From contig NZ_AQVC01000020.1 in NCBI RefSeq assembly GCF_000372405.1, positions 1 to 42,743 on the forward strand: 42,743 bases of DNA, written 5' to 3'. The first letter of the stretch is position 1. Each line of letters opens with the position of its first letter. The stretch comes from Porphyromonas somerae DSM 23386. Lineage in GTDB: Bacteria > Bacteroidota > Bacteroidia > Bacteroidales > Porphyromonadaceae. The position numbers and the translations under genes were made by a program. Positions 20,607 to 27,290 of this stretch are shown here, one piece after another. Below the pieces are notes generated by a model that was given only the letters and a program-made list of their open reading frames with translations, was not told the origin of the DNA and did no database searches.

Positions 20607-21941
20607 TTAGGACTTACGGCTTCGCATAATACCCATCACCGTCCGCTTACCTTGGCGGATATGGTCGAGCAATGGTCGATTAGCTGGACAGCTGTAGCTG
20701 CAAGAGCCACATTCAATACAGTCCACCACATGATTCTTCTCCAATACCTCCCAATCCTTAAATACCGTATCTCTCATCAAGAAGGCAGGATTAAGTCCCA
20801 TAGGACAAGCATGTACACACTTAGCACAGCGGATACAGCTACGCATTGGCTTACGTGCAGTCTCCTCCTTCTTCAATACTAGGATACCGCTACTACCCTT
20901 GGCAATAGGCACATCATCAGTCACCAGGGCTTTACCCATCATAGGACCACCACTGATGATCTTGCCACTCGACTCAGGAAGACCGCCGGCCGCCTCAATC
21001 AGCATAGCCGAACTGGTGCCGATACGTACGAGGAAGTTGGAGGGCTTCGGAAGGTCCACTCCCGTTACCGTCACAATACGCTCAAAGAGAGGCTTGTGCT
21101 TCTGTACCGCCTCATAGACAGCTAGGGTCGTCCCCACATTCTGCACAATGGCTCCCACCGTAATAGGTAGCTGCCCACTCTTCACCTGTCGCTTCAGTAC
21201 CGAATCAATCAGCTGCTTCTCACCACCTTGTGGGTACTTCACCTTCAGCGGTTGGATCTCAATCCCCGCAAAAGACTTCGCTAGCTCCGTAAGGTGCTGT
21301 ATCGCATCCTTCTTATTATTCTCAATACCGATCACACCTCTTGATACCCCAGCGGCTTTCATCAGGATAGAGAGCCCCACCAAGAGCTCCTCACCACGCT
21401 CCAGCATCAGCCGGTGGTCGGCAGTTAGATAAGGCTCACACTCCACACCATTGATGATCACCACCTCTGGTTGGCTTCCCTTAGGGGGCAGTAGCTTCAC
21501 ATTGGTTGGGAAGGTAGCACCTCCCATACCCACGATACCACACTCCTGAATACGAGCCACAATATCCTCAGGGCTCATCGTCACCTCTCGGATCACTTCG
21601 GGTGAGCGGTCAATAGTCTCCTCCCACGTGTCCTCGCCATCGGTCTTGATAGTGATGACGGTCTTGGGATAACCCGAGGCATCCACCACCTCCTCCAGCT
21701 TCTCCACCACGCCCGATACGCTCGAGTGGATATTGGCCGAGATAAAACCGCCAGCCTTGGCGATAAGGGTACCTACCTTCACCGTGTCGCCTCGCTTCAC
21801 AAGTGCCTCGGCAGGTGCACCAATATGCTGACCAAGCGGGATACGGACACGCTCTGGCATAGGCAGCTCCTCTATCGGACGGTCGCTAGAGAGCTTCCTC
21901 TCTGGTGGATGAATACCACCGATTCTAAATGTCTTCAACAT
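20607..21941 (-). CDS. rnfC: Rnf electron transport complex subunit C
   Basis: RnfC is the NADH-interacting subunit related to NqrF/Nuo51-type proteins and sits on the cytoplasmic face. The 444-residue protein opens with the conserved FRIGGIHPPERK, includes the glycine-rich GMGGATFPTNVK segment, and ends with two 4Fe-4S motifs: C369, C372, C375, C379 and C408, C411, C414, C418. The long C-terminal repeat tail of enterobacterial RsxC is absent. It starts 37 bases after rnfB. Confidence 0.97.
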   Translation of the reverse strand: MLKTFRIGGIHPPERKLSSDRPIEELPMPERVRIPLGQHIGAPAEALVKRGDTVKVGTLIAKAGGFISANIHSSVSGVVEKLEEVVDASGYPKTVITIKTDGEDTWEETIDRSPEVIREVTMSPEDIVARIQECGIVGMGGATFPTNVKLLPPKGSQPEVVIINGVECEPYLTADHRLMLERGEELLVGLSILMKAAGVSRGVIGIENNKKDAIQHLTELAKSFAGIEIQPLKVKYPQGGEKQLIDSVLKRQVKSGQLPITVGAIVQNVGTTLAVYEAVQKHKPLFERIVTVTGVDLPKPSNFLVRIGTSSAMLIEAAGGLPESSGKIISGGPMMGKALVTDDVPIAKGSSGILVLKKEETARKPMRSCIRCAKCVHACPMGLNPAFLMRDTVFKDWEVLEKNHVVDCIECGSCSYSCPANRPLLDHIRQGKRTVMGIMRSRKS

Positions 21942-21978
21942 ACTCCTATATATATAAGGTATCTATATTTCGTACTGA

Positions 21979-22830
21979 TCACGCCTCCGCTGCCTCCACT
22001 ACAGGCTCCGCTTTAGGTTTGCGGGGAGGGAAATTGATCTCGTGGATCGCTCCAGTAGGGCACGCCTCTACACACTTGCGGCAGAGACGGCACTTATTGG
22101 GATCAATATAAGCAAGGTTATTAGCAATGGTGATCGCTTCAAACTTACACTCCTTGAAGCACTTCGAGCAGCCGATACAGGCATTATCACACGCCTTCTT
22201 AGCCACACCACCCTTCTCCTTATTCACGCAAGAGACAAAGACACGGCGGCCCTTAGGTCCCTTCTTGCGGAGTTCAATAATCATCTTTGGGCAAGCCTTC
22301 ACACAGGCGCCGCAGGCAGTACAACGCTCCTCATCCACCTCAGGCAGTCCCGTAAGCGGATTCATCTTGATCGCATCAAAGCCACACGCCAGAGTACAAT
22401 CGCCTAGGCCGAGACAGCCAAAGGTACAGCCCGTCTCACCGCCATAGGTCGCTGCTGCTATCGCACAGCTACTAGCTCCATCGTACTGATTGACCTTGGG
22501 GCGGGCATCGCAGGTACCATTGCATCTCACCACCGCCAATTGGGGCTCCGCCTCTACCGCAGTACGCCCCAAGATGTCGGCCACCTTGAGCATCGTATCA
22601 TTACCACCTACGGTACAAAATAGCCCCTCCATCGACTCCGCTTCCACACAGGCACGTGCAAAGCCAGAGCAGCCAGGATAGCCACACCCTCCACAGTTAG
22701 CACCAGGGAGCGCCTCATTCACCAGCTCAATACGAGCATCCTCCTCTACGTGGAACTTCTTAGAGACCACAAAGAGAAGCAGGGCTGCAAGGGCACCTAC
22801 AATGGCAAGGAACAGAATCGTCACTATCAT
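21979..22830 (-). CDS. rnfB: Rnf electron transport complex subunit B (ferredoxin-accepting)
   Basis: RnfB receives electrons from reduced ferredoxin. The 283-residue protein has an N-terminal membrane helix (about 2-22) and an Fe4S4 domain with C46, C49, C54 and C72. A cysteine-rich middle part and ferredoxin-like motifs CTACGACVKACP, CIGCSKCFKEC and CRLCRKCVEACP follow. It is much longer and richer in clusters than E. coli RsxB (about 190 aa), resembling the long RnfB of anaerobes. The C-terminus is a short Pro/Glu/Ala-rich tail. Confidence 0.96.
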   Translation of the reverse strand: MIVTILFLAIVGALAALLLFVVSKKFHVEEDARIELVNEALPGANCGGCGYPGCSGFARACVEAESMEGLFCTVGGNDTMLKVADILGRTAVEAEPQLAVVRCNGTCDARPKVNQYDGASSCAIAAATYGGETGCTFGCLGLGDCTLACGFDAIKMNPLTGLPEVDEERCTACGACVKACPKMIIELRKKGPKGRRVFVSCVNKEKGGVAKKACDNACIGCSKCFKECKFEAITIANNLAYIDPNKCRLCRKCVEACPTGAIHEINFPPRKPKAEPVVEAAEA

Positions 22831-22887
22831 AACTTATTGCTTATTGATATATATAATTCGCTGTGGCATACTACCGCCACCATACAT

Positions 22888-23298
22888 TCACTTCACCAAC
22901 TCCGCACGGAGCTTAAACGTCTGGTCGAAATAGCCACCCAACAACTTCAGGAGCCCCGCATAAAGCAAAAGCACCCCCACAAGCGATACCAATAGGATCT
23001 CTTCTCTCACCCCCGCCATATTCATCCCGATGGAAAGCACTGCCAAGAGGATAATCGGTATCACAAAGGCAAAGAGCACCGCCTTCAGAGGGCTCCCCCC
23101 CTTAGCTGGGATCAAGCGAACCCGATCACCCACCTGAACTCCGAGGGGGTAATCCGAGACCTCAATCAACTGTTCATCCTTATCCGAAGAGAGACAAGCG
23201 CCACGAGCGTGGCAAGTGCTACAGGCCGAGCGACGCTCTATGAGCACCACGATCCTGTCGTCCTTTATCTGACTAATTGTCCCCTCTTTGCAGTCCAT
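22888..23298 (-). CDS. rseC: RseC/MucC-like SoxR-reducing system protein
   Basis: This 136-residue protein has an N-terminal cysteine cluster CSTCHARGAC (C26, C29, C35) and two hydrophobic segments (about 70-90 and 98-118), the layout of the RseC/MucC family. In Bacteroidales it commonly heads the rnf operon, as here, 57 bases ahead of rnfB. Its precise role is unknown; a contribution to Rnf assembly or redox sensing is an inference from context. Confidence 0.85.
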   Translation of the reverse strand: MDCKEGTISQIKDDRIVVLIERRSACSTCHARGACLSSDKDEQLIEVSDYPLGVQVGDRVRLIPAKGGSPLKAVLFAFVIPIILLAVLSIGMNMAGVREEILLVSLVGVLLLYAGLLKLLGGYFDQTFKLRAELVK

Positions 23299-23406
23299 AA
23301 TGTAGGTGTGTCGTTATAGGTTGTTGTTAAGTCGAGTAGCCTTTTTATCTCTCCTCTACAGGGTCGGTGAGTAGAGGGTTCAGCTTCCTTTATGACCAAA
23401 CTGTAG

Positions 23407-23414
23407 CAAAAGTA
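23407..23414 (-). promoter_or_regulatory. -7 promoter box of the rnf operon
   Basis: TACTTTTG on the minus strand matches TAnnTTTG and lies about 110 bases upstream of the rseC-like ATG, preceded by a long T-rich stretch. No good -33 element at ideal spacing was found. No riboswitch was recognised in the leader. Confidence 0.5.
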
Positions 23415-23496
23415 CAAAAAAAATACAACGCCTCCTAAAATACAATGACGAATGATTTCCGTAATTACCCCAAAAGCACCTCAAAGAGCCCTACCT

Positions 23497-23588
23497 AGGG
23501 TGCCTGATCGGACAAGTCGGACGCCGCACCGAATAGGGGGAGATAGGGGATTGTCCGACCTGTCTGACTTGTCCGACTCGTCCGATGA
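23497..23588. repeat. 9-bp-unit inverted repeat element, copy 1
   Basis: The left arm has units TCGGACAAG (23508-23516) and TCGGACG (23517-23523). A spacer holding GCCGCAC and AGGGGGAGATAGGGGATT follows, then a right arm of inverted units at 23553-23588 (GTCCGACCT, GTCTGACTT, GTCCGACTC, GTCCGATGA). The head AGGGTGCCTGATCGGAC is shared with copy 3. It lies in gene-free DNA upstream of the rnf promoter. The apparent reading frames across it are serine/aspartate repeats with no protein-like content. Confidence 0.85.
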
Positions 23589-23678
23589 GGAAACCAACTA
23601 TTGGAGGTGGCGGGAAAACGGTCGGAGGAGGGCATTTGTAACTCTCTGATAATCAGGACGCTCATCTGAGCAAAAACT

Positions 23679-23758
23679 GAGTTGCAACTAAGCAATTGCT
23701 TTGTTGCATCTCGCCGTTTGCTTAGTTGCAACTCGCCGATCGCTTAGTTGCAACTCAA
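23679..23758 (+). repeat. 22-bp tandem repeat with GCTTAGTTGCAACTC core
   Basis: Three 22-base units follow each other at 23693-23714, 23715-23736 and 23737-23758. The last two contain an identical 15-mer GCTTAGTTGCAACTC (23720-23734 and 23742-23756); the first is degenerate. A perfect inverted copy, GAGTTGCAACTAAGC, immediately precedes them at 23679-23693, so the array can fold. There are no unique spacers. The function is unknown. Confidence 0.8.
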
Positions 23759-23840
23759 CTTTTGCCCTGCTCCAAGGAGAAAATCTATGGGTGTGTTTAT
23801 TGAGAAGAAAACCCCTCGGGAAGATGGGGATCTTTATCGG

Positions 23841-23972
23841 GGGCGTCTTATCGGACAAGTCGGACAGATCGGACAAGTCAGACAGGTCGGACGTCGCACT
23901 AGATGGGGGTAGATAGGGGATTGTCCGACCTGTCCGACCTGTCCGATAAGGTGCCCCCCGACTAGGCACCCC
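23841..23972. repeat. 9-bp-unit inverted repeat element, copy 2
   Basis: The left arm has five 9-base units at 23851-23893 (TCGGACAAG, TCGGACAGA, TCGGACAAG, TCAGACAGG, TCGGACG). A spacer GTCGCAC...GGGGGTAGATAGGGGATT, almost the same as in copy 1, follows. The inverted right arm is GTCCGACCT, GTCCGACCT, GTCCGATAAG (23923-23950). GGTGCC/GGCACC at 23950-23970 adds a small hairpin. It begins about 12 bases beyond the queF stop and may form the end of that transcript. Confidence 0.85.
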
Positions 23973-23983
23973 CAGCATAGGGG

Positions 23984-24460
23984 TTACTGGTGGTTGGCGA
24001 GGCGGTCGAGGGCGAGCTGCTCGAACTTGGTGCCAGGGCGACCGTAATTGGCGTAGGGGTGGATGGAGATGCCTCCTCGTGGGGTGAAGATACCGGTTAC
24101 TTCGATATAGCGTGGGTCCATTAGCTCTACGAGGTCGTCGAGGATGACGTTGACGCAATTCTCGTGGAAGTCGCCATGGTTTCGGTAGCTAAAGAGGTAG
24201 AGTTTGAGGCTCTTACTCTCCACCATCTTGATATCAGGGATGTAGGAGATGATGATCTCGGCAAAGTCGGGTTGGTGGGTGATGGGGCAAAGGCTGGTAA
24301 ACTCTGGGCAATTGAACTTCACCCAGTAGTCTCGCCCAGGGTGCCTATTCTCGAAGGTTTCCAGAACGGTAGGATCGTACTCTGTAGGGTATTTGGTGCT
24401 GCCACTCCCGAGTAGGGAGAGGGATTGGCGTAGCTCTTGCTCTGTTGCTTGCTCTTTCAT
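23984..24460 (-). CDS. queF: NADPH-dependent 7-cyano-7-deazaguanine reductase
   Basis: QueF reduces preQ0 to preQ1 in queuosine synthesis. The 158-residue protein is of the short, single-domain type: conserved TKYPTEYDP, catalytic C58 in [13 protein letters not shown] with D65, then the [20 protein letters not shown] segment for substrate and NADPH binding. The ATG at 24460 is preferred. Another ATG lies at 24475, while a further extension to a GTG at 24487 runs into the stem of a strong hairpin and is unlikely. No other queuosine genes are in the window, and no preQ1 riboswitch was recognised upstream. Confidence 0.95.
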   Translation of the reverse strand: MKEQATEQELRQSLSLLGSGSTKYPTEYDPTVLETFENRHPGRDYWVKFNCPEFTSLCPITHQPDFAEIIISYIPDIKMVESKSLKLYLFSYRNHGDFHENCVNVILDDLVELMDPRYIEVTGIFTPRGGISIHPYANYGRPGTKFEQLALDRLANHQ

Positions 24461-24480
24461 ATACTGATTCAACATATATA

Positions 24481-24516
24481 GAGCCACACCTCAGTTGGCA
24501 TGTTGAGGTGTGGCTC
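24481..24516. repeat. Strong hairpin just upstream of queF
   Basis: GAGCCACACCTCA (24481-24493) and TGAGGTGTGGCTC (24504-24516) form a perfect 13-bp stem with a 10-base loop. It ends 5 bases before the possible queF ATG at 24475 and 20 bases before the one at 24460. No T-run follows on either strand. It could end the upstream lipoprotein transcript or regulate queF; it does not match preQ1 aptamer consensus sequences. Confidence 0.6.
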
Positions 24517-24556
24517 CTTGTAACTTTATAGTGGAGATCTCCTCTCTTTTCTCTTT

Positions 24557-24717
24557 GAGACTATTGCACGAGTGCGATCTGCTGCGTTGCTTTCGGAATT
24601 CGGTCTCGGTCACGTACGTGAGTACGCTCCCTTCGGCCTCATCCTTTTGTGTGTGCCTGGTGCCCTACGTGCACCTTGCCCTCAGCGCCGGGCATCTCAT
24701 CCCTCGTGCAAAGCCTC
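24557..24717. repeat. MITE-like segment bounded by inverted TTGCACGAG ends
   Basis: GAGACTATTGCACGAG (24557-24572) and CTCGTGCAAAGCCTC (24703-24717) are imperfect inverted copies at the ends of a 161-base stretch without coding potential. The inside holds a palindromic ACGTACGT core (24612-24619) and many short dyads. It belongs to the GAGAMTGTTGCA motif family seen elsewhere in the window. I see no transposase and no clear target-site duplication. Confidence 0.4.
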
Positions 24718-24718
24718 A

Positions 24719-24767
24719 GCACATTTTACAAAATGTGCGAGAATGTGGCACTTCGTGCAACATTCTC
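24719..24767 (-). terminator. Tandem hairpins after the OmpH-like gene
   Basis: Two hairpins lie side by side. GAGAATGTGGCAC/GTGCAACATTCTC (24739-24751 with 24755-24767) starts 6 bases after the stop codon. A perfect palindrome GCACATTTTACAAAATGTGC (24719-24738) follows. The first contains the dispersed GAGAATGTTGCA motif. Together they are the likely transcript end, although a long T-run is lacking. Confidence 0.55.
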
Positions 24768-24772
24768 CTCTA

Positions 24773-25408
24773 TCACTTTTTCTCGGTGGTCTCCTCCTTC
24801 TTAGCAGGAGTGTAGCGGTCGTTGAGGTACTTAGTCACCTGAGTGGTGATGTCGTAGCTCTTATCGGCACAGAGGATATTATCGTGGGCCTTATTGCTCA
24901 GGATCATCTGGTACTTACCCACCTCGTTATTGTACTGCTGTACATGTGCCATGATGGTGTCGGAGAGGGCTTGCATCTTATCGGCCTCTAGCTGCATCAG
25001 CTCCACCTGTAGCTTTTGGCTCAGCTCTTGGAGTTGCTGCTGTAGCTTCATGATGCGCTCCTGCTCGCGCTGTGCACGTCCTTGATCGAAGAAGGCATTA
25101 TTCTCCACCTTACGCTGAAACTCCCTAGCCTCGCTCTCAAAGTTACGCTGCTTTTGATTGAAAGTAGCTTGGCGGCTCTCCATCTCGCGCATCAGCTCGT
25201 CCTGTACTTGATTGGCATACTTGTAATTGGCGAGCAGGCTATCAAGGTCTACATAAGCTATAGGGAGACGTGCGATGGCACTATCGCCTACTGGGGTAGC
25301 TGTAGCTTGATTGTGGTTCTGCTGGTCACTCTTATTACAACTGATGGTGGCCAAAGCTAGCACGAGGGCTAGCGTGAGTGCTGATAGGGTGTTGGATTTG
25401 ATCATCAT
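24773..25408 (-). CDS. OmpH/Skp family lipoprotein
   Basis: The family consists of periplasmic chaperone-like proteins that bind unfolded outer-membrane proteins. This 211-residue protein starts with a lipoprotein signal (hydrophobic 8-22, then ISC with C24 as the lipidation site). A Gln/Asn-rich linker leads to the conserved IAYVDLDSLLANYKYA strand, and a long charged coiled coil (about 75-150, rich in Gln, Glu, Arg) follows. Lipidation distinguishes it from soluble Skp. The ATG at 25408 or 25405 gives a proper signal peptide; the further upstream codons do not. It lies 30 bases after the small membrane protein gene and is probably cotranscribed. Confidence 0.8.
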   Translation of the reverse strand: MMIKSNTLSALTLALVLALATISCNKSDQQNHNQATATPVGDSAIARLPIAYVDLDSLLANYKYANQVQDELMREMESRQATFNQKQRNFESEAREFQRKVENNAFFDQGRAQREQERIMKLQQQLQELSQKLQVELMQLEADKMQALSDTIMAHVQQYNNEVGKYQMILSNKAHDNILCADKSYDITTQVTKYLNDRYTPAKKEETTEKK

Positions 25409-25438
25409 TATTACTAAATCGGTAATTAAAGTGTGCAA

Positions 25439-25663
25439 CTACTGTATACGCTCCTCCTTGGCTACACGGTCGAAGAGATTCTGGTGCCGCACCGCATCTT
25501 TATGCTGGTGGCGGTGGCAGGTGATCCCCTGCTCCTCAAGCTTTGGCTGGCCCTCTACGTGTGTATTTGGGAAGCCCCAACGCTTGGTGAAGAAGACCCT
25601 CACTCCAAGGAGTAGGACGCATATAGCAACGACTACGAGCGTTATGAGTAGTATCTTTATCAT
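25439..25663 (-). CDS. Small conserved membrane protein, unknown function
   Basis: This 74-residue protein has one N-terminal hydrophobic segment (about 3-22) followed by a conserved-looking soluble tail with GVRVFFTKRWGFPNTHVEG and a single CHRHQHKD stretch. I recognise the pattern (membrane helix, FFxKxxxFPxTHxxG, ITC) from small Bacteroidales proteins of unknown function. A good promoter at 25688-25718 drives it, and it precedes the OmpH-like lipoprotein gene. The Cys/His-rich tail could bind metal, but that is speculation. Confidence 0.72.
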   Translation of the reverse strand: MIKILLITLVVVAICVLLLGVRVFFTKRWGFPNTHVEGQPKLEEQGITCHRHQHKDAVRHQNLFDRVAKEERIQ

Positions 25664-25687
25664 TATTTCTCAAAGATTTAACGGATA

Positions 25688-25718
25688 CAAAGGTAAGTTT
25701 TTTATCAACAGCCGCAAA
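25688..25718 (-). promoter_or_regulatory. Promoter of the small membrane protein/OmpH-like pair
   Basis: On the minus strand TTTG (25718-25715) and TACCTTTG (25695-25688) are 19 bases apart, a near-ideal Bacteroidetes -33/-7 pair. It lies about 25 bases upstream of the ATG at 25663. Confidence 0.75.
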
Positions 25719-25769
25719 GGTTTTAAGTCTTTTTACACATATCTGCTCCTCTATTAGGAGAGAAAAGGG

Positions 25770-25777
25770 TATCTTTA
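25770..25777 (+). promoter_or_regulatory. Possible -7 promoter box of pepD
   Basis: TATCTTTA is a one-mismatch TAnnTTTG box about 47 bases before the pepD ATG and divergent from the promoter at 25688-25718. No -33 element was identified. Confidence 0.4.
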
Positions 25778-25823
25778 CCACTGAAATGAATTATTGAACA
25801 ATCATAATATAATCGTAAGACGT

Positions 25824-27290
25824 ATGACAACACACGAACCAAAAATTGTCTTTAAGTACTTTGATGAGATCACCAAGACTCCTCGCCCAAGCAAGAAGGA
25901 GGAGAAGATGATCGCTTATCTTGAGAACTTTGCCAAGGAGCACAATATTGAATACCACAAGGATAAGGTGGGTAACATAGTGATGAAGAAGGGGGCTACC
26001 AAGGGGATGGAAGACCGCAAGAGCATCATTATGCAGAGCCATATTGATATGGTATGCGAGAAGAATAATGATGTGGAGTTTGACTTTGAGAAGGATGCAA
26101 TCCGCACCAAGATTGTGGATGGCTGGCTCAAGGCGGAGGGAACGACACTGGGTGCCGACAATGGTATCGGCGTAGCTACTCAGCTGGCTGTATTGGCAAG
26201 TGATGATATTGAGCATGGTCCGATCGAGGCACTCTTCACTGTAGATGAGGAGACTGGTCTTACCGGTGCGATGAATGTGGAGAAGGGCTTCTTTGATAGC
26301 GATATCCTCCTCAACCTCGATAGCGAGGATGAAGGGGAGATGTTTGTAGGCTGTGCTGGTGGTATGGGTACCATGGCGGAGTACTACTATGAGCCTGCCT
26401 ATACCGACCCCAATCTCACTTATATTGAGATCAAGGTGAGCGGTCTGAGAGGTGGTCACTCGGGTGGTGATATCCACCTAGGTAGAGGCAATGCGGTGAA
26501 GATCCTTGCTCGTGCACTCTATGGTCTGGCTGATGATTTGGACTATGTATTGGGTAGTATCCAAGGCGGTAACCTCCACAATGCGATTGCTCGTGAGGCA
26601 CATGCGGTGATCGGTATTGACCCAAGTGACCGTGAGCCAGTAGCAGCGTGGATCAATACTTTCTCTAGCGAAATTCATAATGAGCTGAAGGCGGTAGACC
26701 CAGAGGTAGAGGTGCGTGCTTCTACTACGGAGCAACCTAAGTGGTGCATCGACGCTCAAACTTCTGCCAACCTGATCAATGCTCTGATCGCTTGTCCTCA
26801 CGGCGTACTCGGCATGAGCCACACCATTGAGGGATTGGTGGAGACCTCTAATAACCTCGCTTCGGTAAAGATGATCGAGAGTGAGGAGGGATACCCTGTA
26901 ATCTATGTAGAGACTAGCCAGCGTAGCTCGGTAGAGAGTGCTAAGCGTATGGTAGGGGATATGGTGACTGCGGTATTTGACCTCTCGGGTGCTTATGTAT
27001 CGGAGCGTGACGGATATCCAGGTTGGGAGCCTAACCCTGAGTCGGAGATTATGGAGGTAGCAAAGAGAACTTACAACGACCTATTCGGCAAGGATCCAAA
27101 GATCATGGCGATCCACGCCGGTCTGGAGTGCGGTCTCTTCAAGGAGAAGTACCCACACCTAGATATGCTCTCCTTTGGTCCTACGATGCGTGATGTACAC
27201 TCCCCTGAGGAGCGTCTGGAGCTGAAGACGGTAGAGATGTGGTGGAAGCATCTGCTAGCGATCCTCAAGAATGCACCACGCAAGGCGTAA
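25824..27290 (+). CDS. pepD: Cytosolic nonspecific dipeptidase, M20 family
   Basis: PepD (aminoacyl-histidine dipeptidase) hydrolyses dipeptides in the cytosol with a two-zinc centre. The 488-residue protein matches family length. Metal and catalytic residues are visible: H73 and D75 in QSHIDM, D112 in GADNG, and E142/E143 in DEETG. The lid-domain GGHSGGDIHLGRGNA segment and the C-terminal AGLECGLF are also present. The ATG at 25824 is preferred over a TTG 10 codons upstream. In a peptide-using organism this would finish digestion of imported oligopeptides. Confidence 0.95.
   Translation: MTTHEPKIVFKYFDEITKTPRPSKKEEKMIAYLENFAKEHNIEYHKDKVGNIVMKKGATKGMEDRKSIIMQSHIDMVCEKNNDVEFDFEKDAIRTKIVDGWLKAEGTTLGADNGIGVATQLAVLASDDIEHGPIEALFTVDEETGLTGAMNVEKGFFDSDILLNLDSEDEGEMFVGCAGGMGTMAEYYYEPAYTDPNLTYIEIKVSGLRGGHSGGDIHLGRGNAVKILARALYGLADDLDYVLGSIQGGNLHNAIAREAHAVIGIDPSDREPVAAWINTFSSEIHNELKAVDPEVEVRASTTEQPKWCIDAQTSANLINALIACPHGVLGMSHTIEGLVETSNNLASVKMIESEEGYPVIYVETSQRSSVESAKRMVGDMVTAVFDLSGAYVSERDGYPGWEPNPESEIMEVAKRTYNDLFGKDPKIMAIHAGLECGLFKEKYPHLDMLSFGPTMRDVHSPEERLELKTVEMWWKHLLAILKNAPRKA

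Noticed and set aside
23679-23758. CRISPR array
   Set aside because: The 22-base units are contiguous with no unique spacers, and no cas gene is in the window.
23495-24158. Reading frames rich in SDL/SDK/RTG tripeptides in the queF downstream region
   Set aside because: They are direct translations of the 9-bp repeats (period three codons), open on both strands, and partly overlap queF in antisense.
24461-24487. Extended queF start at a GTG (24487)
   Set aside because: The added codons overlap a perfect hairpin stem and lack similarity to QueF; ATG codons at 24475 and 24460 are better placed.
25791-26477. 228-codon minus-strand reading frame overlapping pepD
   Set aside because: It is antisense to the conserved, clearly coding pepD and has no domain or promoter support.
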